Numbered from the stretch's first letter, positions 8,051 through 15,838 are shown. The stretch is DNA of 21,003 nt from Clostridiales bacterium (GCA_003343625.1 QAKV01000038.1:1-21003); one strand, 5' to 3'. Made by a program: numbers and translations. The notes: generated by a model not told the origin, from the letters alone.

Positions 8051-8106
8051 ATGGGCTCCGCTCCGACGCCGCCGGTTTCCCGGCAAAGCGCAGGAGCAGA
8101 GCCCAT
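8051..8106 (-). terminator. terminator of the ABC exporter operon
   Basis: A two-tier hairpin. The outer 14-base arms (8051-8064 and 8093-8106) pair fully apart from one G-T pair. Inside them a separate 5-bp stem (GCCGG/CCGGC) closes a GAAA tetraloop on the minus strand. The outer stem is followed by TTTTGGTT. It lies 28 bases past the stop of the second ABC gene. Confidence 0.75.
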
Positions 8107-8133
8107 GACAGTTTTTATCAAATTTTCTGAGCG

Positions 8134-10041
8134 TCAATCCAGTTCCAGGGCGCCCGTATACAGCTGATAGTAAGTGCCCTTCAGTTTCAGCAGCTCGTCG
8201 TGGGTTCCGCGCTCGATGATGCGGCCGTGATCCAGAACCATGATGGCGTCCGCGTTTTTGACCGTGCTCAGGCGGTGCGCGATGACGAATACGGTGCGGC
8301 CCATCATCAGCGCGTCCATGCCGCGCTGTACGATCGCTTCGGTTCTGGTATCGATGGAGCTGGTCGCTTCATCCATGATCATGACCGGAGGATCCGCCAC
8401 AGCCGCTCTGGCGATGGCCAGCAGCTGTCTCTGTCCCTGGGACAGGTTCGCGCCGTTTCCGGAGAGCGGCGTATCGTATCCCTGCGGCAGACGGGTGATG
8501 AAATCATGAGCGCCGGCCAGCTTCGCCGCCGCTATACATTCGCCGTCGGTAGCGTCCAGCCGCCCATATCGGATATTGTCCATAACCGTTCCGGTAAACA
8601 GGTTCGTTTCCTGCAACACTATTCCCAGGCTTCGGCGCAGATCCGCTTTCTTGATCTTATTGATATTGATGCCGTCATAACGGATCTTGCCATCCGCGAT
8701 ATCGTAAAACCGATTGATCAGATTCGTGATAGTCGTCTTCCCTGCGCCGGTGGAGCCTACGAAGGCGACTTTCTGCCCGGGCTTGGCGTACAGCGTCACG
8801 TCGTGCAGCACGGTCTTGCCTTCCACATAGGCGAAGTCCACATCGAAAAGGCGCACATCGCCGGCCAGCTTCGTATAAGTGATGGTTCCGTCTCCGTGAG
8901 GATGCTTCCACGCCCATACATTGGTCCGCTGGTCGCACTCTTCCAACGTCCCATCCAGAGATTCGCGAACGTTCACCAGCGTCACATACCCGTCGTCCAC
9001 TTCCGGCTTCTCGTCGATCAGCGCGAAGATACGCTGCGCGCCGGCCAGACCCATGATTACCGAGTTGAGCTGCATGGAAACCTGGCTGACATTACCGGAA
9101 AACTGTTTGGTCATATTCAAAAACGGCACGATGATGCTGATGCCGAAGCCCAGACCGGAAATGCTGACATTGGGCGCACCGCTCAGAAGCAGGATACCGC
9201 TCACCAGGGCGACGATCACGTACAGCACATTTCCGATATTGTTCAGGATCGGCATGAGCATATTGGCATACCGGTTCGCCTGTTCGGAATCCTCAAACAA
9301 CGCATCGTTGATCTTATCGAAGTCCGCTTCCGCTTCCCGCTCATGGCAGAATACCTTGACCACTTTCTGGCCGTTCATCATTTCCTCGACAAACCCTTCC
9401 GTCTTGCCCAGGGCGATCTGCTGACGTACGAAATATTTCGATGCGCCGCCGCCGATCTTTTTGGTCACCACAATCATGAAAATCACGCCGAAAACTACCA
9501 GCAGCGTCAGCCAAAAGCTGTAATACAGCATGATGAAAAATACCGTACACACCGTCACGCCCGAAATCAGAAGCTGCGGAAAGCTCTGGGAGATCATCTG
9601 GCGCAGGGTGTCGATATCGTTGGTATAGTAGCTCATCACGTCGCCGTGATTGTGCGTGTCGAAATACTTGATGGGCAGATCCTGCATGCCGTTGAACATC
9701 TTCTCCCGCATCTTGGCCAGGGAGCCCTGGGTGATCACCGCCATCAGCTGAGTCCACAAAATCCCGGCAATCAGGCTTAAAACATACAGAACCACCAGCG
9801 CGGCAACCAGCCTCAGGATCCTGCCGGACACGGCCGACCAGTCCCCGCTCTGCCAACTCTCCTCCACCGCCGCGATCACGTTCTGCATGAAAGCGGACGG
9901 CAGCGCGCCCACGATAGCGCTGCACAGAATACAGACAATGACTACGGGCAGGAGCACCGGATAAAATCCGAACAGCGTCTTGATCAGACGGAGCAGCACT
10001 CCTTTCGACATTTCCAGAGCAGGTTCTCTCTTATTCGCCAT
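8134..10041 (-). CDS. ABC exporter half-transporter, catalytically complete partner
   Basis: A 635-residue half-transporter with six membrane helices (about residues 10-330) followed by an ATPase domain. Walker A GSTGAGKTT is near residue 427, the signature is near 532, Walker B MIMDEATSS near 551 carries the catalytic Glu, and the switch His is near 584 (VIAHRLS). The signature reads LSQGQ instead of LSGGQ. With its neighbour it would form a heterodimeric exporter of the LmrCD/BmrCD/TM287-288 type, exporting drugs or lipid-like compounds. A linker of about 30 extra residues (around DQRTNVWAWKHPHGDG) lies between the membrane and ATPase parts. The start at 10041, with GGGAGGTGA before it, overlaps the end of the upstream ABC gene by 11 bases. 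Substrate unknown. Confidence 0.92.
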   Translation of the reverse strand: MANKREPALEMSKGVLLRLIKTLFGFYPVLLPVVIVCILCSAIVGALPSAFMQNVIAAVEESWQSGDWSAVSGRILRLVAALVVLYVLSLIAGILWTQLMAVITQGSLAKMREKMFNGMQDLPIKYFDTHNHGDVMSYYTNDIDTLRQMISQSFPQLLISGVTVCTVFFIMLYYSFWLTLLVVFGVIFMIVVTKKIGGGASKYFVRQQIALGKTEGFVEEMMNGQKVVKVFCHEREAEADFDKINDALFEDSEQANRYANMLMPILNNIGNVLYVIVALVSGILLLSGAPNVSISGLGFGISIIVPFLNMTKQFSGNVSQVSMQLNSVIMGLAGAQRIFALIDEKPEVDDGYVTLVNVRESLDGTLEECDQRTNVWAWKHPHGDGTITYTKLAGDVRLFDVDFAYVEGKTVLHDVTLYAKPGQKVAFVGSTGAGKTTITNLINRFYDIADGKIRYDGININKIKKADLRRSLGIVLQETNLFTGTVMDNIRYGRLDATDGECIAAAKLAGAHDFITRLPQGYDTPLSGNGANLSQGQRQLLAIARAAVADPPVMIMDEATSSIDTRTEAIVQRGMDALMMGRTVFVIAHRLSTVKNADAIMVLDHGRIIERGTHDELLKLKGTYYQLYTGALELD

Positions 10042-11776
10042 CGCTGTCACCTCCCTTGTTCTGAGAAGTATATACCTCACGATAAATCTCGTTATTCGCA
10101 AGCAGTTCCTCATGGGTTCCCACCGCATCGATCCGACCGCCGTCCATGACGATGATCCGATCCGCATCCTGTACGGAAGCGGTACGCTGGGCGATGATGA
10201 TCTTGGTGGTTTCCGGAATATACTGCCGGAATGCCTGCCGGATCAGCGCGTCGGTTCTGGTGTCCACCGCGCTGGTGGAGTCATCCAGAATTAGGATTTT
10301 CGGCTTTTTCAGAAGGGCTCTGGCAATACACAGCCTCTGCTTCTGGCCGCCGGAAACGTTGGTGCCTCCCTGTTCGATATAAGTATCATAACCGCCCGGG
10401 AGCTGCGCGATGAACTCATCCGCCTGCGCCAGTTTGCACGCCTCCACCATTTCCTCGTCGGTGGCGTTCTGATTGCCCCAGCGGAGATTTTCCTTGATGG
10501 TGCCGGAGAACAGGACGTTTTTCTGAAGAACCACGGAAACTTGGTTCCGCAGCGTTTCCAGATCGTACTTCCTAACGTCCAGCCCGCCCACTTTAACGGT
10601 TCCCTCGGTGGCATCGTAGAGTCTGGAAATCAGCTGGATCAGCGTGGATTTTGAAGATCCCGTGCCTCCGATGATGCCGATGGTCTCCCCGGATCGAATG
10701 TGCAAATTGATATCGGAAAGCGCCATCCGCTCCGCATCTTTGGAATACTTAAAGCTCACGTTTTCGAAATCGATGGAGCCGTCCCTGACTTCCATCACCG
10801 GATTTTCCGGATCCGCCAAAGTGCTCTTCTCCGTCAGCACTTCCGTAATACGCTGCGCGGACTCGCTGGCCATGGTAATCATAACGAATACCATGGAGAG
10901 CATCATCAGGCTGGAGAGAATCTGGAAGCTGTACGTCAGCATGGAGGACATCTGCCCCACATCCAGATCCAGCCCTCTGGAGGTGATCACCGTGTAGGAT
11001 CCGAAGGACATGACGAAGATCATGACCACATACAGGCAAAACTGCATCAGAGGGTTGTTAAACGCCAGAATACGCTCCGCCCTCGTAAAGTCCTGCTTCA
11101 CATCCTCGGCCGCCCGGCCGAATTTCTGCTTCTCGAAGTTCTCGCGTACGTAGGATTTCACGACGCGCATGCCCCTGATATTTTCCTGGATGGAGCTGTT
11201 TAAGGCATCATACTTTTTGAACACGCGTTTGAACAGCGGCATGGTTTTCCGGATTACGAAGATCAGTCCGATTCCCAGAATCGGGATAACAACCAGAAAG
11301 ATCAAGGCCACCCGGCCGCCCATCACAAACGCCATAATAAAGGAGAAGATCAGCATCAACGGGCAGCGGATCGCGGTTCGAACGATCATCATGTAAGCGT
11401 TCTGCACGTTGGTCACGTCGGTCGTCAGACGGGTCACCAGACTGGAAACCGAAAATTTGTCGATATTTTCGAAAGAATACTCCTGTATTTTATAGAACAT
11501 ATCCTTTCTCAGGTTCCTCGCAAACCCGCAGCTGGCCGTCGCACAGGCGGATCCCGCCAGAGCGCCGAAGATCAGGGACAACGCGGCCATCACGACGAGG
11601 ATCAGACCGTATTTTGCGATCTCGCTCAGCTCACAGCCGCCCTTGATTTCATTGACCAGATTCGCCGTCAGAAACGGAATAATACATTCCATCACCACTT
11701 CCCCCGTCACCAGGACAGGAGCCAGCAGAGACGGCTTTTTGTATTCTCGGATACTTCCGGCCAAAACTCTCAGCAT
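10031..11776 (-). CDS. ABC exporter half-transporter with degenerate ATP site
   Basis: A 581-residue half-transporter: six membrane helices, then the ATPase domain. Walker A GGTGSSKST is near residue 370 and the signature VSGGQ near 472. Walker B near 490 reads LILDDSTS, with Asp where the catalytic Glu should be. The switch position near 523 is Gln (IIAQRTAS) rather than His. These two changes mark the degenerate subunit of a heterodimeric exporter. They match the altered LSQGQ signature in the partner, since one ATP site is built from this Walker B and that signature. The start at 11776 is chosen for GGGAGGA upstream; ATGs at 11806 and 11875 lack a ribosome site. It follows marR by 99 bases. 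Confidence 0.92.
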   Translation of the reverse strand: MLRVLAGSIREYKKPSLLAPVLVTGEVVMECIIPFLTANLVNEIKGGCELSEIAKYGLILVVMAALSLIFGALAGSACATASCGFARNLRKDMFYKIQEYSFENIDKFSVSSLVTRLTTDVTNVQNAYMMIVRTAIRCPLMLIFSFIMAFVMGGRVALIFLVVIPILGIGLIFVIRKTMPLFKRVFKKYDALNSSIQENIRGMRVVKSYVRENFEKQKFGRAAEDVKQDFTRAERILAFNNPLMQFCLYVVMIFVMSFGSYTVITSRGLDLDVGQMSSMLTYSFQILSSLMMLSMVFVMITMASESAQRITEVLTEKSTLADPENPVMEVRDGSIDFENVSFKYSKDAERMALSDINLHIRSGETIGIIGGTGSSKSTLIQLISRLYDATEGTVKVGGLDVRKYDLETLRNQVSVVLQKNVLFSGTIKENLRWGNQNATDEEMVEACKLAQADEFIAQLPGGYDTYIEQGGTNVSGGQKQRLCIARALLKKPKILILDDSTSAVDTRTDALIRQAFRQYIPETTKIIIAQRTASVQDADRIIVMDGGRIDAVGTHEELLANNEIYREVYTSQNKGGDSDGE

Positions 11777-11875
11777 CGGTAAATTCCTCCCTTTCCGGTC
11801 TTGCATGAAAGACCATTTCTTTCTTCCTTTGTAATTGCTGTCAACAATTCTTCGCGGTTCGCGGCAAAATGCCAA

Positions 11876-12319
11876 TCACCCGCGCCCGGGGCTGCTGCGA
11901 TCCAGATTTTCCGAAATTTTGGCCACGACTTCCAGAAATACCTGCCGCTGTCCCGGCGAAATTCCATCGATCATCTCCGCTTCCATATTCTGGATCCCTT
12001 TCTTCACCGATTCATCCACCTGTACGGCCCTCTCCGTAGGCACGAGACTTTTCAATCTGGCATCCCAGGAGACGCTCTCCCGGGTGAGGAGCCCGTTCTT
12101 TTCCAGCAACTGTAAAATCCCCGTCGCGGTGGATCGACTCAGCCCGAAAACATCTTCCACATCCTTCTGAAAGACGGGGCCCTCCTGGCAATGTTCCAGA
12201 ATATAACCCAAAATTCTGCTCTGCACTCCGGTGATCCCGAAGTCCGACGTCGTCTCATTCAGGCGCTTCTTCACTTTATGTGCCAACATGATAATCCATG
12301 CTCCGCAGTCGAGTTTCAT
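11876..12319 (-). CDS. MarR-family transcriptional regulator of the exporter operon
   Basis: A 147-residue winged-helix regulator. The pattern TGVQSRILGYI, then DVFGLSRSTATGILQLLEKNGLLTRE, then the wing SWDARLKSLVPTE is typical MarR. Proteins of this family bind a palindrome as dimers and let go when they bind a ligand, often a phenolic compound or drug. It is the first gene of an operon with the two ABC genes, and a palindrome sits over the -10 of its own promoter. It therefore very likely represses itself and the exporter. The ATG at 12319 has GAGGAG close upstream. The ligand is unknown. Confidence 0.9.
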   Translation of the reverse strand: MKLDCGAWIIMLAHKVKKRLNETTSDFGITGVQSRILGYILEHCQEGPVFQKDVEDVFGLSRSTATGILQLLEKNGLLTRESVSWDARLKSLVPTERAVQVDESVKKGIQNMEAEMIDGISPGQRQVFLEVVAKISENLDRSSPGRG

Positions 12320-12354
12320 TTACTCCTCTCGCTCCTCCGATTTTCCCGCAAATT

Positions 12355-12379
12355 GTTAGGATACGAACTATATCCTAAC
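12355..12379 (-). promoter_or_regulatory. MarR operator palindrome
   Basis: Perfect 9-base arms GTTAGGATA and TATCCTAAC are separated by CGAACTA. Half-site spacing fits one or two MarR dimers. The palindrome covers the -10 region of the marR promoter, so binding would block RNA polymerase. Confidence 0.8.
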
Positions 12380-12400
12380 GCCATCTCACCCTTTTGTCAA
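12372..12400 (-). promoter_or_regulatory. marR-ABC operon promoter
   Basis: On the minus strand a perfect TTGACA (12400-12395) and TAGGAT (12377-12372) are spaced by 17 bases. The -35 overlaps the last codons of the nitroreductase gene (stop at 12397) and the -10 lies inside the palindromic operator. Confidence 0.7.
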
Positions 12401-13143
12401 GAATTTTCACGGGAAAATTTCCTGAGATAAACTCCCACGGAACGGCTCATTTCGCGAGAAAAATCCGAATTATATTTCCTTTCGCAGAAACGTCTGCACC
12501 ACTGCGTAAATCCCGCGCTTTTCCACTCCTTTTGGAACATGTCCCGCAGCTGTTTTCCGCTCTTTCTCTCATAGCGGTTTTCCTGCACAATGTCCTCCAG
12601 ACGGCATCGCGCGGGCTTTTCCCTCTCCTTCTGCTGCTGCGTGGGATAACCGAAAACGAGCATGGCAGCGGGGAAAACATAGTCCGGAAGGTTCAGAATT
12701 TCTCTGTGTTCTTCGCAGCGTTCCATGATATCCCCGATATAGCAGGAGCCGATCCCCAGGCTCCAGGCTGCGGTTACGGCATTCTGGGCGGCGATGCAGG
12801 CATCCGATGCGGCGAGCAAAAGATCGCCTGGCCCGGGACTGCGGGGATTCGCCCCGCCCTCCACGAATACATCATACCACTTCTGTACGTCCGCACAGAA
12901 GACCAGAACCATGGGTGCCTGTGCGATAAACGGCTGATTGTCGCATGTCACCGACAGCTGTCGCTTCAGCCCGTCATCAGTAATGTCCAGTATCGTATAC
13001 AGCTGTTGATTGCCCGCCGTAGGCGCCTGCATGGCAGCGCCCAGAATCTCCCGCTTCTCCTCTTCTCCGATCAGCCTGTCCTCGAATACCCGAACGGATT
13101 TTCTGTCGTACAGACTCTGAATGATTCCGTTTCGCTCCTCCAT
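12397..13143 (-). CDS. nitroreductase-family FMN-dependent oxidoreductase
   Basis: A 248-residue nitroreductase-like flavoprotein. Such enzymes bind FMN and use NAD(P)H to reduce nitro groups, quinones or other acceptors. Family signs are the N-terminal RKSVRVFEDR, the AAMQAPTAGNQQ segment, the central QAPMVLVFCAD, the dimer region LLLAASDACIAAQNAVTAAWSLGIGSCYIGD and the late VFPAAMLVFGYP. The tail of about 50 residues has several Cys and Arg (QWCRRFCERKYNSDFSREMSR) and looks like the C-terminal extension of NfsA-like enzymes. The ATG at 13143 has GGAGGAAGG upstream. It lies 77 bases upstream of marR on the same strand, so some transcription could continue into the exporter operon. Substrate unknown. 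Confidence 0.88.
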   Translation of the reverse strand: MEERNGIIQSLYDRKSVRVFEDRLIGEEEKREILGAAMQAPTAGNQQLYTILDITDDGLKRQLSVTCDNQPFIAQAPMVLVFCADVQKWYDVFVEGGANPRSPGPGDLLLAASDACIAAQNAVTAAWSLGIGSCYIGDIMERCEEHREILNLPDYVFPAAMLVFGYPTQQQKEREKPARCRLEDIVQENRYERKSGKQLRDMFQKEWKSAGFTQWCRRFCERKYNSDFSREMSRSVGVYLRKFSRENS

Positions 13144-13175
13144 CTTCCTTCCTCCACTCTACCATCGGCATTTTT

Positions 13176-13202
13176 CGAATCCGCAGCCGCGCTGCGGATT
13201 CG
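13176..13202 (-). promoter_or_regulatory. stable hairpin in the nitroreductase leader
   Basis: Perfect 12-base arms (CGAATCCGCAGC and GCTGCGGATTCG) enclose only three bases. It would sit at about the sixth base of the nitroreductase mRNA and end 32 bases before the ATG. On the minus strand it is followed by AAAAATG and not by a T-run, so it is not a normal terminator there. On the plus strand nothing upstream needs ending. It may be a 5' stabiliser or a protein-binding site. Confidence 0.5.
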
Positions 13203-13214
13203 CCTCTCAAATCC

Positions 13215-13243
13215 AGTTTAGTTCATTTTAAAACTATTGTAAA
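13215..13243 (-). promoter_or_regulatory. nitroreductase promoter
   Basis: On the minus strand TTTACA (13243-13238) and TAAACT (13220-13215) are spaced by 17 bases. The predicted start near 13208 gives a leader of about 65 bases containing the strong hairpin. It is divergent from the cstA T-box promoter about 115 bases away. Confidence 0.55.
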
Positions 13244-13357
13244 TACCGAGAATAAAGTTCGCCGACGAACATTTTTATATCACTATACCCGGAAGCCCAC
13301 ATGGCTGTACCGTTGTGTCGCTTTATAATTTTAGCGCAATAACACGCTACTTTTGTA

Positions 13358-13385
13358 TTGACAATCCCCTGTTTTAAGATATAAT
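13358..13385 (+). promoter_or_regulatory. cstA T-box promoter
   Basis: Consensus TTGACA (13358-13363) and TATAAT (13380-13385) are spaced by 16 bases. The predicted start is at about 13392, exactly where the Stem I base of the T-box leader begins. Confidence 0.85.
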
Positions 13386-13392
13386 GAAACTG

Positions 13393-13735
13393 GATTGAGA
13401 AAGCCAATGCGAAGAACAGGACAAGACTTCCCGGATGAATATGTTTTTCAGAGAGTTCCCGGATGGTGCGAGGGGACAGCATAGTCGGGCGGCCATCACC
13501 TGCGAGCAGTCAGGGTGAACGGTGTCACCAGTAACTCTGACCGGAATTCCTCCGTTACAGGGAAACCTGTTAATCCGACGGGCAGCTCCCGAATTCGGCG
13601 TAAAATGCGCTGCGGGTTTGGGACGGCAGATCGGACGACGGGATCGAGAGACCGGAATGCCCGGTAACAGAAGTGGTAACGCGGAGAAATTTACCTTCGT
13701 CTTCTGACAGAGTGATCTGTCGGGAGGCTTTTTTT
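13393..13735 (+). ncRNA. T-box riboswitch, probably isoleucine-specific
   Basis: A full T-box leader. Stem I closes by GATTG (13393-13397) with CAGTC (13507-13511). Above it CAGG pairs with CCTG, leaving the triplet ATC (13495-13497) followed by A in the specifier loop. AGAGAG and GGTGCGA form the distal bulge and loop. The conserved T-box (13669-13684) reads AGAAGTGGTAACGCGG. The bulge TGGT (13674-13677) would pair with an ACCA tRNA end, so with an A discriminator; this fits tRNA-Ile and argues against reading the triplet as His or Ser. CAGAAG (13668-13673) can pair with CTTCTG (13701-13706) as antiterminator, competing with the terminator stem. Uncharged tRNA would switch on cstA. Riboswitch class is firm, the amino acid tentative. 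Confidence 0.88.
13699..13735 (+). terminator. T-box conditional terminator
   Basis: A 12-bp stem with G-T pairs (13699-13710 with 13717-13728) and loop AGTGAT is followed by an unbroken run of T. The 5' arm contains the CTTCTG used by the competing antiterminator. It lies 160 bases before the cstA start. Confidence 0.85.
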
Positions 13736-13896
13736 ATATGGCGGGAAACATGGTTTCCTCCTATATAAAAAAGGAGCTCACCGCATCGCTGCGGAATGCA
13801 ACTGCCCCGGTTCCTGCCAGCGCTCGGCTTCCATCCGCCGATGTCCCTTCGGACATTGAAAATTTCTATTTTGTTTCCAAAGGAGAGAGGAGAATT

Positions 13897-15582
13897 ATGA
13901 ACACACTCGTAATCGTGCTGATCGCCGCCGTATGTCTCATAGCTGCCTATACCCTGTACGGCCGGTGGTTGGCGAACAAATGGGGAATTGACCCGAAAGC
14001 GAAGACTCCTGCAGTCGTACATAACGACGGACAGGATTATGTACCCACGGACGGATGGACCGTATTCGCCCATCAGTTTTCCTCCATTGCAGGCGCAGGC
14101 CCTGTTACCGGAGCCATTCAGGCGGCTGCTTTCGGCTGGCTGCCGGTTCTTCTGTGGATCATCCTGGGCGGCATTTTCTTCGGAGCCGTAACGGACTTCG
14201 GCGCGCTGTATGCCAGCGTCAAAAACGACGGGAAGTCCATGGGCCTTCTGATCGAAAAGTACATCGGCAAAGCAGGGCGCAAGCTGTTCCTCGGATTCTG
14301 CTGGCTGTTTACGCTGATCGTCATCGCGGCTTTCGCTGATATGGTAGCGGATACGTTCAACGCCTATGTGGTGACCGACGGGGTGACGACGCTTTCCGAA
14401 AACGCCACCGTAAACGGTGCGGCGGGAAGCATTTCCCTGTTTTTCATCCTTTTTGCAGCCATCTTCGGAGTCGTTCAGAGAAAGGTGAAATTCACCGGCT
14501 GGAAAGAGGTCGTCTTCGGCCTCGTATGTACGATCCTCGCATTTGTGTGCGGCATGAACCTCCCTGTCATTCTCGGGAAAGATATGTGGGTTTATATCGC
14601 ATTCGCCTATATCTTTCTGGCGGCTGTTCTTCCCATGTGGTTTGTGATGCAGCCCCGCGATTACATGTCCACCTTCATGTTCGTAGGAATGATCGCCGGT
14701 GCAGTCATCGGCCTGATCTTCGCGCATCCGTCCATGAACCTTCCCGCATTCACCGGTTTTGAAAACGAAAACCTGGGAACGCTGTTCCCGATCCTGTTCG
14801 TCACGGTGGCCTGCGGCGCGGTGTCCGGATTCCACAGCCTGGTTTCCTCCGGCACTTCCTCCAAAACGATTTCCAATGAAAAGGATATGCTCAAGGTAGG
14901 ATATGGCGCTATGGTTCTGGAAAGCCTCCTGGCGGTCATCGCCCTCTGCGTGGCGGGCGCGGTGGCGAGCGCAGACGGTACGGCGGCAGCGGGAACCCCG
15001 TTCCAGATCTTTTCCTCCGGCGTGGCGGGCTTTCTGGAAATGTTCGGAATCCCGGTCTTCGTGGCGCAGAGCTTCATGACCATGTGCGTATCCGCCCTGG
15101 CATTCACCACCCTGGACTCCGTAGCGCGCATCGGCCGCATGTCCTTCCAGGAGCTGTTCAGCGTGGATGACATGGAGCATGCGGAAGGCTGGAGAAAAGT
15201 CCTCTGCAACAAGTATTTCGCCACCCTGATCACCCTGGTATTCGGCTATATTCTGACCCAGGTGGGCTATTCCAATATCTGGCCTCTGTTCGGAAGCGCA
15301 AACCAGCTGCTCAGCGCCCTGGTATTGATCACCCTGTGCGTCTTCCTGAAAGTGACGGGCCGGGAAATGAGAACTCTCGTTCCCCCGTTCGTCATCATGC
15401 TGATCGTCACGTTTTCGGCTCTGATACAGAGATTCTTCTCCCTGATCCGCGCTTTCGCCGCAGGATCCGGCGTATTCATGGTAGAAGGCCTCCAGCTGAT
15501 CGTAGCCGTGCTTCTGATGATCCTGGGCGTGACGATCGTCGTCACTTCCGGAAAAGAACTGGTGAAAAAGAAAGCCGCATAA
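13897..15582 (+). CDS. cstA: CstA-family carbon starvation/peptide transporter
   Basis: A 561-residue membrane protein of the CstA family (TC 2.A.114), with about 14-16 helices. Family marks are the N-terminal AAYTLYGRWLANKWGIDP, the first conserved block GPVTGAIQAAAFGWLP then GGIFFGAVTDFGALYASVKNDGKS, and the central VACGAVSGFHSLVSSGTSSKTI. E. coli CstA and BtsT are longer (about 700 residues) and have been linked to peptide uptake and pyruvate uptake respectively; this is the shorter clostridial form. The ATG at 13897 has AGGAGAGAGGAG upstream and is preferred to in-frame ATGs from 13738. Expression should depend on the T-box leader, so on shortage of a charged tRNA, which favours a role in amino-acid or peptide supply. 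It stands alone in its operon. Confidence 0.93.
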   Translation: MNTLVIVLIAAVCLIAAYTLYGRWLANKWGIDPKAKTPAVVHNDGQDYVPTDGWTVFAHQFSSIAGAGPVTGAIQAAAFGWLPVLLWIILGGIFFGAVTDFGALYASVKNDGKSMGLLIEKYIGKAGRKLFLGFCWLFTLIVIAAFADMVADTFNAYVVTDGVTTLSENATVNGAAGSISLFFILFAAIFGVVQRKVKFTGWKEVVFGLVCTILAFVCGMNLPVILGKDMWVYIAFAYIFLAAVLPMWFVMQPRDYMSTFMFVGMIAGAVIGLIFAHPSMNLPAFTGFENENLGTLFPILFVTVACGAVSGFHSLVSSGTSSKTISNEKDMLKVGYGAMVLESLLAVIALCVAGAVASADGTAAAGTPFQIFSSGVAGFLEMFGIPVFVAQSFMTMCVSALAFTTLDSVARIGRMSFQELFSVDDMEHAEGWRKVLCNKYFATLITLVFGYILTQVGYSNIWPLFGSANQLLSALVLITLCVFLKVTGREMRTLVPPFVIMLIVTFSALIQRFFSLIRAFAAGSGVFMVEGLQLIVAVLLMILGVTIVVTSGKELVKKKAA

Positions 15583-15625
15583 CCGGCCGGAAGTACAGCC
15601 GGAATTTCGAAAACTGCGGTTAATC

Positions 15626-15651
15626 GGAGAGGGAAGATTCCTTTCCTCTCC
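15626..15651. terminator. hairpin downstream of cstA
   Basis: Eleven-base arms with one G-T pair (GGAGAGGGAAG and CTTTCCTCTCC) close the loop ATTC, 44 bases after the cstA stop. No T-run follows, so it may stabilise the 3' end rather than terminate. Confidence 0.4.
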
Positions 15652-15663
15652 GCCGCGATACTC

Positions 15664-15704
15664 ACGACAAGGGCAAAGCCGAAAAACAGCTTTGCCCTTG
15701 TCGT
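15664..15704. terminator. large hairpin between converging cstA and acetyltransferase genes
   Basis: Perfect 16-base arms (15664-15679 and 15689-15704) enclose a nine-base loop. It lies between the plus-strand cstA and minus-strand genes to the right and could act in both directions. There is no clear T-run on either side. It also stands at the change from GC-rich to AT-rich sequence. Confidence 0.55.
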
Positions 15705-15757
15705 TCCCGGATTCCGCGTTCTAACAGGTTGTCCCCATGTATCCCAAACCCGCGAAG

Positions 15758-15838
15758 TTATGGGAAATCAACGGTATGGCGCCCTGCTTTCAGATGATAA
15801 TGCGTTGCCAGAACATAAGTAATATCGTCCACGCTCAA
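15758..15838 (-). pseudogene. relic of an unidentified gene end
   Basis: Directly below the acetyltransferase gene, the minus strand reads an open tail without a start: KLVLSVDDITYVLATHYHL followed by KAGRHTVDFP and a stop at 15758. The codon use looks like protein but I cannot name the family. It may be the end of a lost mobile-element gene, or chance. Confidence 0.25.

Noticed and set aside
8200..9780. Long plus-strand open frame opposite the second ABC gene (526 codons)
   Set aside because: Antisense shadow of a strongly recognisable ABC transporter; no ribosome site and no family pattern.
13251..13285. Small hairpin GTTCG/CGAAC followed by ATTTTTAT as a terminator
   Set aside because: Only 5 bp, and no gene ends upstream on the plus strand; it lies between two divergent promoters.
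13234..13482. 82-codon minus-strand frame between the nitroreductase and cstA
   Set aside because: It runs backwards through the cstA promoter and T-box Stem I, which explain the sequence better.
13738..13896. N-terminal extension of CstA from ATG 13738
   Set aside because: The added 53 residues are not part of the family, have no ribosome site and lie right after the T-box terminator. The ATG at 13897 has a strong ribosome site.
13570..15180. Long open frame on the minus strand opposite cstA (536 codons)
   Set aside because: It is the complement of a clear membrane transporter gene. Its translation is rich in His, Glu, Arg and Gly with no fold, as expected of an antisense shadow, and it crosses the T-box.
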